From the NCBI GenBank assembly GCA_029204045.2, contig CM055080.1, forward strand, positions 7,898,902 through 7,962,901: 64,000 nucleotides of DNA, given 5' to 3'. Shown here piece by piece: positions 10,855 to 21,152 of the stretch; position 1 is the first letter of the stretch; the number at the start of each line of letters is the position of its first letter. The translations under genes were made by a program, and so were the position numbers. The stretch comes from Tillandsia leiboldiana. Lineage: Eukaryota; Streptophyta; Magnoliopsida; Poales; Bromeliaceae. The notes beneath the pieces are model-generated. The model ran no database searches. It saw only the letters and a program-made list of their open reading frames with translations, and was not told the origin of the DNA.

Positions 10855-12064
10855 ATGGCTTGTACTCGTTCTGGTCGTGGTGGTGGCCGTGGGCATGATG
10901 TTGGCCGTGGCCGTGGTGCCGACCATGCGCGTGGTGATACTGAAGAGCCAAAGGACTTTCATCTCATGCAGCGATTCGAGAAACAGTAGCATTAGCTGGC
11001 CTAGTCCAGCAAATAGCTCAGCAACAGGTGGTTGCTAGCACTGCACCGGCCCCACCACCTGTCCAGCTGCTTGGAGTGGCAGTCGACCTTCCAGTTGATA
11101 CTACGCCACCCGTGGTGGCTGGAGCTACAGCAGTCACGACAGGTGGAGCTACGCCGGTGGTTGCCACTGTGAGTGATCCCGTAGTCACAGCCACTGGGAT
11201 GGCTTCACTTCTCTTTAGATCTACGACTTCCGTCGTCGCTGATGAGGCGGTCCAGGCGGAGCGAGCCCGAGCTAGGGCTGTGCTGGCGCAGTTCAGGAAG
11301 TTCAAATTACTAGGTTTTGATGGAGGCAGCAATGATCTTTGGGTAGTGGAGAAATGGGTCGAATATTTGAAGAAGCTATTTCAAGACCTATACACTGAGA
11401 AGCAAGATAGGGTCCCTTGGCCACTCATTTCCTGGAGGGTGAGGCCAATAGTTGGTGATCGAGACTCTTGAAGGACTGTTATATAGGAATGTTGTATCCC
11501 TCCTAGCAAGAATTTAAGGAGGTCCTGTTTTGTGGCTTCTTCAAGGACAACACCAAGGAAAGTCTCAAACGGGATTTGAAGAGGCTTCGACAAGGAAATT
11601 GAACCGTGAGGGAGTACGAATGCGAGCTTTGTCGTATTATTGGTCTGATTTCTCATGTGGTTCGAAACGAGAGGCACAAGGTCAGGCTTTTTTTTCAGGT
11701 CCTGCGACCTAATATTTGACCGTTACTATCCTTTCTATGGGTAACGACCTTCGACGATTGTTTGGAACGAGTTGTATCAATCCAAAGCGATGTTGATGAG
11801 GCCCGCGCTGAGCGGGAAGCTTCGGACAAAGGCAAGGAAAAGAAGCGGCCTTTTTCTGGGAATAGGAGTGGTTCCTTGAGCAATAGGAAGCCACCTAAAC
11901 ACTCCAGATCCCAGGGTCAGGCTAGGAGTGCTCCTTTGGGCAGCCAGCAGCAGGGTAGTGGACCTTGCATTTTCTGCGGTGGAGTGCATCAAGTGGTTAA
12001 CTGCAATCGCCGCCACGGTCGCTGCTATAGGTGTGGGCAATCGGAGCACATTTAGGCCAACTGC
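10855..12064 (+). pseudogene. gypsy gag (interrupted in the zinc knuckle)
   Basis: It begins MACTRSGRGGGRGHD, a glycine/arginine-rich gag start, and breaks at a stop near 10990. It resumes in another frame with a Pro/Thr/Val-rich linker and then FRKFKLLGFDGGSNDLWVV and WVEYLKKLFQDLYT, the retrotransposon gag domain. Near 12022 is CYRCGQSEH followed by a stop and ANC, a CX2CX4HX4C knuckle whose last cysteine codon is the insertion point of the nested element (target ACTGC, 12060-12064). Confidence 0.75.
12060..12064 (+). repeat. Target site duplication ACTGC (left)
   Basis: The five bases ACTGC precede the 5' LTR and recur directly after the 3' LTR at 21153-21157 and 31219-31223. A 5-bp duplication is the length expected of gypsy integrase. 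Confidence 0.9.
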
Positions 12065-12712
12065 TGTAATAACCGCGGCTTTATTTGCCTTTCTAGACCT
12101 TCTTTTAAATTCTTGTAAATCCACTTTTCGACTAAGGGGTCCGGGGGTGAATTATTTTTCTTTATCTCTGGGCAGACTGTCGGGGCTCGCGGGTATTTTT
12201 AGACAATAAAGCTCGCGAAATGGATTTCGGCGGCGCGATCGGATCTGGATTCTGACCCCGGAATCTCCCAGAATAAATTCCGGAAGTTGGCAGCAGTTCA
12301 GGCGACTTACACGTTCTTCGAGGCGGACCGGACCCAGGTTCGCACCCAAACTCATTTCGCCGAGATTGATTTGTATTTTGGGACTTAGGGTTAAGTTCCC
12401 GTGTACGGAGGCGGCTAATATTAATACGTATGTGTTGGGTTTAGATTTGGAGTTCCCCTACCGTTCCTCTCACGCAAACCCTCCTCTTCTCATCGATCGG
12501 CGCGAGGCACCGCGGCGGAGCGATCGAGGAACGGGAAGAACACCGCACACCTCCGGAATCGGGCACACAGGAACGAGGCGATCCCTCCCCTTACAACCTC
12601 CGACGACGTAACCGAGGTGAGGCGTAGTTTCGCCGTTCTTGGCTTTCTTGTTTTTTCTTGCTTTTGGGGGAGGGGGAAGCGGGGGCACAGGCGACGGATT
12701 CCCCGGAATCCG

Positions 12713-13080
12713 GCGCCCGTGCGCAGCCCCCATGCGGGCGGCGCGCCCGTGCGCAGCCCCCGTGCGGGCGGCGCGCCCGTGCGGCCCGCACGGGGCTGGG
12801 CGCGTGCGCAGCCCCGCATGCGGGTGGGGAGCCCGCATGGTGCCGGGCACGCGCGCAGCCCCGCTTGCGGGGGGGGGGAACCCGCACGGGGCTGGGTGCG
12901 TGCGCAGCCCCGCATGCGGGTGGGGAGCCCGCATGGGGCCGGGCACGCGCGCAGCCCCGCTTGCGGGGGGTGAACCCGCTCGGGGCTGGGCGCGTGCGCA
13001 GCCCCGCATGCGGGTGGTGAGCCCGCACGGGGCTGGGCGCGTGCGCAGCCCCGCATGCGGACGGTGAGTCGGGGAGCCGC
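12713..13080 (+). repeat. CpG-rich palindromic tandem array in LTR
   Basis: Three or so units of about 33 bp (GCGCCCGTGCGCAGCCCC type) lead into about six units of 47-50 bp. Many of the longer units carry the perfect palindrome CCCGCATGCGGG or the near-palindrome CCCGCTTGCGGG. The two variants alternate over most of the array, giving a dimer of roughly 95-97 bp. The array recurs at about 19310-19650, 22790-23135 and 29360-29710, with indels in the two middle copies. Confidence 0.9.
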
Positions 13081-13382
13081 ACGGGGCCGTCCGTGCCTTC
13101 GCCCTCGCCGGGGGACGTCGCCGCCGCCATCTCCAGATCGGCGGGCCGTGCCCCGCCACCGACCGGGAGGGCCTTGCAGTTCGTATTACTTTTCGAGTTC
13201 CGAGTTACTATTTTTCCCTCGGCAGGTCCGTGTGGGTCCGGGCGAGCGCACCGGGACGCGGAGGAGCTGAGCGGGGGTCACCGTTTTTACAGGTGGGTTT
13301 TTGCTTTGGGTTTTAGCGTCGGGTTTCCGGCAATCGTACCTTGTTTAATATAAGTAATTAATTGTGCTAACATGGTAGTTTT

Positions 13383-13465
13383 GTGGTACTATGGTTACTT
13401 TGCTCGGTTATGTGGTACTATGGTTACTTTGCTCGGTTATGTGGTACTATGGTTACTTTGCTCGA
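13383..13465 (+). repeat. 29-bp tandem repeat x about 3 in LTR
   Basis: The unit GTGGTACTATGGTTACTT plus TGCTCGGTTAT occurs nearly three times in a row and is present in every LTR copy of this element. Confidence 0.9.
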
Positions 13466-13604
13466 GGCTGCAGCACGCGCACCCGCGGTTTGGCCACCGC
13501 AAAGGGTGCGCTTTTCCGGAAAAGTGGTCTATGACCCGTGTATACCCACAGGACGGCGTGGGGCCTCTTTAGTTGTGGGGCATGTATGCGCCAAGGTGCG
13601 AGCG

Positions 13605-13715
13605 GTGCGACCCGTCGGTTTAGTTGTCCGACGTGGGAGCGGTGCGACCCATTCGGTTTAGTTGTCCGACTTGGGCGCGGTGCGATTCGTCGGTTTAGTT
13701 GTCCGACGGGATCGG
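13605..13715 (+). repeat. 37-bp tandem repeat x 3 in LTR
   Basis: The unit starts GTGCGACCCGTCGGTTTAG and includes TTGTCCGAC. Starts at 13605, 13642 and 13680 give a period of 37-38 bp. Confidence 0.85.
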
Positions 13716-14416
13716 GTATTGCAGGTTTACAGGTGTTTGATTCTACTTTTCCCTTGCGAGGGTGGTTGCTCCGGATAGACTACGGTTGGACGTTTTTCTT
13801 TACCTGCTTTACTTTTATCACTTTTGTTTAGTCGCTGACTTCCCACTTTGCGACAGGGTCCTACAGGAGGGAGTGTTAGGCGACGGTGAGGCCGCGGCTA
13901 GAAATTCTGGGTCCCAGGAGACCGGAACAGTACTTTACCTCTTACTGTCGCATTCCATTTATTATTTGTAGACTGTGGATGGTTCTCGATACCCTCGTGG
14001 GGTCGGTGTGGATGTCGGTACGGTGACAACTGAATTGTTTAGTTTTCTTTACATCTCTGTGGGCCGCTTTGGAAAATAAAATAGCAAATAAAAGAACAGA
14101 TTGCGAAAACTACTATTTCAAAACTCGGGTGCCGTGTGGGCACCGTTTTCAAAACCTTGTGGATTTATGGTTTGCGAAAATGGATTTCAAAACCTAAGTG
14201 TCGTGTGGGCACTGTTTCTCAAACCCCTGAGTTTATGTTGCTTTCGAAAAAGGGTTTTCAAAATATGGATGCCGGGTGGGCGCCGTTTCAACAATTGTGG
14301 GTTTTATCCTTTCAAACTAATCGGCCGTGAGTTTATTCTGCACATTGTGAATGGTTATACGTTTGGATTGTTGTGATTGAATGTTTACTCGTTTTGAACA
14401 TTGTACAAACCGCGAC

Positions 14417-14475
14417 GCCGTGCATATACAGGGGAGACTCTGTCCGTTTGTAGAGTGATCCTGTATATGCGGCGG
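14417..14475 (+). repeat. Hairpin near the LTR 3' end
   Basis: CGCCGTGCATATACAGG pairs with CCTGTATATGCGGCG, and an inner GACTCT/AGAGT pair continues the stem. It lies about 100 bp before the LTR end. It may be an RNA structure near the end of the genomic transcript; no function is shown. Confidence 0.65.
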
Positions 14476-14579
14476 ATCTGGGCACGCGCCGGGGAAGAAG
14501 GTTTTCAAAAAGAAATAAATACATACCTTTTGTAATCCGTTTCCGCTAAATTAATCCCCCGGGGCGTGACAGATTAAGA

Positions 14580-14592
14580 TGGTATCAGAGCC
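14580..14592 (+). other. Primer binding site, initiator tRNA-Met type
   Basis: TGGTATCAGAGCC, 8 bases after the 5' LTR, is complementary to the 3' end of plant initiator tRNA-Met. That is the usual minus-strand primer of plant LTR retrotransposons. Its presence fixes the LTR boundary and plus orientation. Confidence 0.9.
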
Positions 14593-16216
14593 TTTCTTCA
14601 ATCACAACAGTTTGTGCTCGACATCCACAAAGATACCTCACTTAGCTACAAATGAATAAAATGAATGGCATAGAAGAGTAGAACGCGAGTGACCGGGGGG
14701 AAAGTATAGGTCCCTTTTCTCGATAGTTGTTTGAGTGCTATGCTAGCAGGAGGCTAGAGCTGACTTGTGTTGTGTGTGGTTGCAGATTAAGTTTTGTTTC
14801 CCGGTTTAGCTGGGTCGGCGTGCTTGTGTAGTCGTGTTGTTTTGGCTTGATTAGTCGTGTTGGTTTGGAGGCTGGGGTCGAGGCCGGCTGCCACCGGGGT
14901 ATTGATGGTTGCTAGGAATTAATGGATTAAGCAACCAGCACGGGACACGGTGGGCCTGCTGACGTTGTTCATGCACTTGGTGCGGCTGTTATCACAGCAG
15001 ATCGTTGCGCCGGCTTTTGTTTTTCGAACCCCTCCCTCTGCCGACGTGCTGGTTGTCGTTAGTGACGGCGACTGGGGGTTGAGTAATCCGACGGTGTTTG
15101 TTAGTGAGTCGGCCGTTTGTCGGTCGTGAGTAACTGGGTAGCCTCTTGTCTAAATGGTACCTTCTAGGTCTACTGGGTTTAAGTTACAGCAGATAGTCGA
15201 CCGATTCTTTTGCATCTTGGACAAGGTATGGGTGGGAATGAGGATTCTTCCCTTATGATTGTCACCCATAGTTCGGCTTTTGCGGTAGACACTGCGATGG
15301 TGGTAGGAATCGTCGAGTTGGGGCCTTGGGGTTCTCCTTTGATTTGAGAAAGGAGGCCCCCGGGGCTAGCAAATTTTGTTCGTTTGGGCTCGATTTTGGG
15401 TGAGCGGGCCTAGAGCTTAGAATACTCCTAGTTGGGAAAGGGAGCGTTTGGTCTGGGGGTGTGCAGCTCGGTTCGGTGCATGGTGATTGGAGGGGCAATT
15501 ATTTGGGACCGAGCGGTAGGGGTTAACCAGAGTGTCGCACCCCTTCGGCACCAAGACGGAGGTAGGACCGTATTCCTTGGTTGTCGTCGCCAGCTTCCCA
15601 TAACCAAGGTATAGCCTTGAGGATTTGGGTTGCGAGTTTAGTGATTGTGAAGGAGTACTGATCGGCGAGGGGTTGTTGACTGCATGGCGCTCTGGCATCG
15701 GTTACTTTCGGCTAGGATGCCCTGCTTTCAGCTTTCTCTATGGGGTAGACCTTGTGGTAGGTCTCAGAGCTGAAACCTAGCTTTAGTTTTGACCGTCGCC
15801 TCGGTAGGACGGACAGTCGGGGCGGAGAATCCGGGATGGTGGTTATACTCCGAGCTAGTAGCCGTGTTGGTGACGGGCGGAAGTAGTCCGTGTTGGCGAC
15901 GGGTGGGTTCATCGTTTTCAAAGAAGGATTACTTGTAGGCGGTGACCCGGCTAGTTGGATTGGCACATCCCGGAGTTTTTGTAAGGGTATTAGTGTGGCC
16001 TCCCCCTTTGTTGTCGGGTTAGTCTGGGCATTTAAGGGCCGTCGGTCCGGGTTTGGTAGTAGGACCGGGGTACCTCGACGCATCGCAAGACTTTGGTTGC
16101 TGACTGCTCAACACCGTCAGAGGTGGTCCGCGAACCAGTGGCGTCATATCGGGGAACTCCAAGTCGAGGAGCAGGCGTACTCATATTAATTTCGATCAAG
16201 ATGGACGGAACGGTAG
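14593..16216 (+). other. Non-coding internal region replacing gag and protease
   Basis: About 1.6 kb stands where gag, protease and most of RT should be. No gag domain, zinc knuckle, DTG protease motif or early RT block is seen in any frame. Short frames on both strands are not conserved between the two copies: indels disrupt them. The region may be unrelated filler or strongly diverged; I cannot identify its source. Confidence 0.65.
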
Positions 16217-18610
16217 GGTTGCCGGGCGGGTCGAGCCCGTCGTCTGTCTGAAATCTTAGGGCGGTTCCGTCTGATCTATTCATCTACCGACGAGGAGCAC
16301 GAGGACCACTTACGAACGATTCTCCAAACCCTCAGGGAACAGAGGCTGTTCGCGAAGCTCAAGAAGTGTGAATTCTGGCTACGAGAGGTGGGTTTCCTAG
16401 GGCACGTGATCTCGGCAGAGGGAATCGCTGTGGACCCCAAGAAGGTGGAATCGGTGATCGACTGGCAACCACCGACGACAGTGACGGAGATCCGCAGCTT
16501 CTTGGGACTGGCGGGATATTATAGACGCTTCGTCGAGGGTTTCTCGAAGATTGCGGCCCCTTTAAACCGGTTGACCAAGAAAGGGGAAAAGTTTCTATGG
16601 ACGGCTAAGTGCCAAGAGAGCTTCGAAGAACTTAAAAGGAGGCTAACCAGGGCGCCTATTCTTGTACTACCCACGCCCGGAGAGGATTATGAAGTGTACT
16701 GCGACGCATCGAGAATCGGACTTGGGGGTGTTTTGATGCAACAGGGGAAGGTAATAGCCTATGCATCCAGGCAGCTGAAGGATTACGAAAAGAACTACCC
16801 GATTCATGATTTGGAACTGGCTGCAGTGGTCTTCGTTCTAAAGTTATGGAGACACTACCTCTTTGGTGTCCACTGTAACGTCTTTTCAGACCACCAAAGT
16901 CTCAAGTATCTGTTCACCCAAAAGGAGCTAAATTTGCGGCAGAGGCGGTGGCTTGAATTGTTGAAGGATTACGATCTAACAATCCAATACCACCCCGGGA
17001 AGGCAAACGTGGTGGCGGACGCTTTAAGCAGGAAGGGGCAACCGGAGGAGACGCCGGCACGCGCGATAACTGAGCAGAGCACCCTGATCGCGGAATTCTC
17101 GCGACTGAGGTTGGAGGTGGTATCGGCGGGCACTGTTGCTCGACTGACGGCGTTGGTGGTCAAGCCGACGCTTTTTGAGAAAATCCGAGAAGGACAACTG
17201 ACGGACCCGTACTTACGGCTCGTGCGAGACAAGATCCACCCGAACCAGGAGAACGACCTTGCAGTGGGAAGTGACGGTGTCTTGCGGTTCCGTGGGCGTT
17301 TCTGCGTACCGGATTCGCCGGAATTGAAGGAGGAGATTCTAACAGAGGCACACCGCGCCCCTTATACGGCGCATCCGGGGGGCACGAAGATGTACAGGGA
17401 CCTCAAGCAGACCTTCTGGTGGCCCAAGTTGAAGGGGGATGTGACACGACACGTAGCTCACTGCCTGGTATGCCAGCAGATAAAAGCAGAGCATCAGCGG
17501 CCTGCAGGAAAATTACAGCCCTTACCGGTGCCGATGTGGAAGTGGGACCAGATCACTATGGACTTCGTCACCGGGTTCCCACGTTCACAGCTGGGGCACG
17601 ACTCGATCTGGGTCATTGTGGACCGGCTAACCAAGGCAGCTCATTTCCTGCCCATCCACACAACCTGGACCAGAGAGCAGTTGGCTCAAGTCTACCTCAG
17701 CGAGATCGTGAGACTGCCCGGAGTGCCGGCATCGATCACCTCGGATAGAGACACCCGCTTCGTCTCGAAGTTTTGGCAAAGTCTACAGCAAGCCCTGGGG
17801 ACCAAGCTACACTTCAGCACAGCTTTCCACCCTCAGACGGACGGACAGTCGGAGCGAGTGATTCAGACCCTCGAGGACCTGCTGCGCGCCTGTGTACTTG
17901 ACTGGGGAGTCGGTTGGGCGCGCTACCTACCCCTCGTGGAATTCGCCTACAACAATAGCTACCAGGCCAGCATCCAGATGGCACCCTACGAAGCTTTGTA
18001 TGGGAGACGCTGCCGATCCCCGATCTGTTGGGACGACTTAGGGGAACGGAAATTCCTGGGACCCGACTTGGTGGAAGAGACTGAGGAGAAGGTGCGCCTC
18101 ATCAGGCGGCGGTTACTGACCGCCCAAAGCCGACAGAAGAGCTACGCAGACCGACGGCGCCGCGATTTGGAATTTCAAGTGGGGGAACACGTGTTCTTAC
18201 GGGTCTCGCCATCCAGAGGGATTAAGCGTTTCGGGCTGAAGGGCAAGTTGAGCCCACGGTTTGTGGGGCCTTTTGAGATCTTGGAGCGCATAGGCCCAGT
18301 GGCGTACCGCCTTGCCCTACCCCCTAACCTCGACCGGGTCCACAACGTCTTCCACGTGTCCATGCTCCGGAAATACCTATCCGACCCGTCACACGTGTTG
18401 GACGTCTCCACATTCGAGCTCAAGGAGGATCTAAGCTTCGAGGAAACCCCCGTGCGTATCCTAGCAAGAGAAAGCAAAGCACTGCGGAACCGAGTCATCC
18501 CCTGCGTGAAGGTGCTCTGGAGCAACCAGGAAGAACGAGAAGCAACATGGGAGCTGGAATCTAAGATGAGGGAGTGCTACCCCGACCTCTTCACCACCAC
18601 CCGGGTTTGA
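16217..18610 (+). pseudogene. Truncated gypsy pol: RT end, RNase H, integrase
   Basis: The frame opens after a TAG at 16214 and is uninterrupted to the stop at 18608-18610. Recognisable homology starts at about 16274 (IYSSTDEEHEDHL), just after where the RT catalytic YVDD box should be, so the polymerase is dead. From GTG at 16388 it runs 740 residues. RNase H residues are present (D106 in YCDAS, E143, D168, D211). Integrase has its HHCC zinc site (ending C359, C362) and D392, D453, E489 with D35E spacing. The C-terminus (VFHVSMLRKY, then VKVLWSNQEEREATWE) resembles gypsy chromodomain-type tails. No ATG start is evident. Confidence 0.85.
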
Positions 18611-18647
18611 GTTTCGAGGACGAAACTCGTTTTTTAGAGGTGAGTGG
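18609..18647 (+). other. Pre-LTR hairpin and polypurine tract
   Basis: Right after the pol stop is GAGTTTCG-AGGA-CGAAACTC, a perfect 8-bp stem. Many plant chromoviruses have a similar GTTTCGAGGACGAAAC motif here. AGAGGTGAGTGG (18636-18647) then abuts the 3' LTR and is the likely plus-strand primer tract. Confidence 0.7.
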
Positions 18648-21152
18648 TGTAATAACCGCGGCTTTATTTGCCTTTCTAGACCTTCTTTTAAATTCTTGTA
18701 AATCCACTTTTCGACTAAGGGGTCCGGGGGTGAATTATTTTTCTTTATCTCTGGGCAGACTGTCGGGGCTCGCGGGTATTTTTAGACAATAAAGCTCGCG
18801 AAATGGATTCGGCGGCGCGATCGGATCTGGATTCTGACCCCGGAATCTCCCAGAATAAATTCCGGAAGTTGGCAGCAGTTCAGGCGACTTACACGTTCTT
18901 CGAGGCGGACCGGACCCAGGTTCGCACCCAAACTCATTTCGCCGAGATTGATTTGTATTTTGGGACTTAGGGTTAAGTTCCCGTGTACGGAGGCGGCTAA
19001 TATTAATACGTATGTGTTGGGTTTAGATTTGGAGTTCCCCTACCGTTCCTCTCACGCAAACCCTCCTCTTCTCATCGATCGGCGCGAGGCACCGCGGCGG
19101 AGCGATCGAGGAACGGGAAGAACACCGCACACCTCCGGAATCGGGCACACAGGAACGAGGCGATCCCTCCCCTTACAACCTCCGACGACGTAACCGAGGT
19201 GAGGCGTAGTTTCGCCGTTCTTGGCTTTCTTGTTTTTTCCTTGCTTTTGGGGAGGGGGAAGCGGGGGCACAGGCGACGGATTCCCCGGAATCCGGCGCCC
19301 GTGCGCAGCCCACCATGCGGGCGGCGCGCACGTGCGCATCCACCCGTGCGGGCGGCGCGCCCGTGCGGCCCGCACGGGGCCTGGGCGCGTGCGCAGCCCC
19401 GCATGCGGGTGGGGAGCCCGCATGGTGCCGGGCACGCGCGCAGCCCCGCTTGCGGGGGGGGGGACCCGCACGGGGCTGGGTGGTGCGCAGCCCCGCATGC
19501 GGGTGGGGAGCCCGCATGGGCCGGGCCACGCGCGCAGCCCCGCTTGCGGGGGGTGAACCCGCTCGGGGCTGGGCGCGTGCGCAGCCCCGCATGAGGGGTG
19601 GTGAGCCCGCACGGGGTCTGGGCGCGTGCGCAGCCCCGCATGCGGTACGGTGAGTCGGGGAGCCGCACGGGGCCGTCCGTGCCTTCGCCCTCGCCGGGGG
19701 ACGTCGCCGCCGCCATCTCCAGATCGGCGGGCCGTGCCCCGCCACCGACCGGGAGGGCCTTGCAGTTCGTATACTTTTCGAGTTCCGAGTTACTATTTTT
19801 CCCTCGGCAGGTCCGTGTGGGTCCGGGCGAGCGCACCGGGACGCGGAGGAGCTGAGCGGGGGTCACCGTTTTTACAGGTGGGGTTTTTGCTTTGGGTTTT
19901 AGCGTCGGGTTTCCGGCAATCGTACCTTGTTTAATATAAGTAATTAATTGTGCTAACATGGTAGTTTTGTGGTACTATGGTTACTTTGCTCGGTTATGTG
20001 GTACTATGGTTACTTTGCTCGTTATGTGGTACTATGGTTACTTTGCTCGAGGCTGCAGCACGCGCACCCGCGGTTTGGCCACCGCAAAGGGTGCGCTTTT
20101 CCGGAAAAGTGGTCTATGACCCGTGTATACCCACAGGACGGCGTGGGGCCTCTTTAGTTGTGGGGCATGTATGCGCCAAGGTGCGAGCGGTGCGACCCGT
20201 CGGTTTAGTTGTCCGACGTGGGAGCGGTGCGACCCATTCGGTTTAGTTGTCCGACTTGGGCGCGGTGCGATTCGTCGTTTAGTTGTCCGACGGGATCGGG
20301 TATTGCAGGTTTACAGGTGTTTGATTCTACTTTTCCCTTGCGAGGGTGGTTGCTCCGGATAGACTACGGTTGACGTTTTTCTTTACCTGCTTTACTTTTA
20401 TCACTTTTGTTTAGTCGCTGACTTCCCACTTTGCGACAGGGTCCTACAGGAGGGAGTGTTAGGCGACGGTGAGGCCGCGGCTAGAAATTCTGGGTCCCAG
20501 GAGACCGGAACAGTACTTTACCTCTTACTGTCGCATTCCATTTATTATTGTAGACTGTGGATGGTTCTCGATACCCTCGTGGGGTCGGTGTGGATGTCGG
20601 TACGGTGACAACTGAATTGTTTAGTTTTCTTTACATCTCTGTGGGCCGCTTTGGAAAATAAAATAGCAAATAAAAGAACAGATTGCGAAAACTACTATTT
20701 CAAAACTCGGGTGCCGTGTGGGCACCGTTTTCAAAACCTTGTGGATTTATGGTTTGCGAAAATGGATTTCAAAACCTAAGTGTCGTGTGGGCACTGTTTC
20801 TCAAACCCCTGAGTTTATGTTGCTTTCGAAAAAGGGTTTTCAAAATATGGATGCCGGGTGGGCGCCGTTTCAACAATTGTGGGTTTTATCCTTCAAACTA
20901 ATCGGCCGGAGTTGATTCTGCACATTGTGAATGGTTATACGTTTGGATTGTTGTGATTGAATGTTTACCTCGTTTTGAACATTGTACAAACCGCGACGCC
21001 GTGCATATACAGGGGAGACTCTGTCCGTTTGTAGAGTGCTCCTGTATATGCGGCGGATCTGGGCACGCGCCGGGGAAGAAGGTTTTCAAAAAGAAATAAA
21101 TACATACCTTTTGTAATCCGTTTCCGCTAAATTAATCCCCCGGGGCGTGACA
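18648..21152 (+). repeat. 3' LTR of copy 1, 2505 bp
   Basis: Same ends as the 5' LTR. Differences from it are scattered, mostly one-base losses or gains, many in homopolymers and in the GC array (for example near 19240, 19315-19640, 20278, 20548). The target duplication ACTGC follows at 21153-21157. The error-like pattern increases toward the assembly gap. Confidence 0.9.

Larger units (their letters stand above)
12065..14571 (+). repeat. 5' LTR, 2507 bp
   Basis: It starts TGTAATAACC and ends GGGGCGTGACA, and is followed after 8 bases by the primer binding site. By reading it matches the LTR at 28712-31218 across its whole length, with the same 2507-bp length; the LTR at 18648-21152 differs by scattered small indels. 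Inside are several tandem arrays (12713-13080, 13383-13465, 13605-13715, about 14116-14290) and a hairpin at about 14417-14475. Long Ala/Pro/Arg frames here come from CpG-rich repeats on both strands and are not genes. Confidence 0.9.
12065..21152 (+). mobile_element. Young gypsy-type LTR element, copy 1
   Basis: The element is complete in structure: 5' LTR 12065-14571, primer binding site 14580-14592, internal region, purine tract ending at 18647, 3' LTR 18648-21152 and a perfect 5-bp target duplication. LTRs begin TGTAATAACCGCGG and end GGGGCGTGACA. The internal region is defective, with no gag or protease and only the end of RT, RNase H and integrase. Integrase type and the C-terminal chromodomain-like stretch point to a chromovirus, probably of the Tekay/Del group; that placement is inference. 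Confidence 0.85.

Noticed and set aside
12470..13159. Long Ala/Pro/Arg/Gly-rich frames on both strands (up to 229 codons, repeated at 19072-19959, 22482-23351 and 29117-29806)
   Set aside because: They lie in the CpG-rich tandem array of the LTR, are open in several frames on both strands at once, and change with each indel. This is composition, not coding.
14580..14592. tRNA-like sequence TGGTATCAGAGCC
   Set aside because: Only the complement of a tRNA 3' end; it is a retrotransposon primer binding site, not a tRNA gene.
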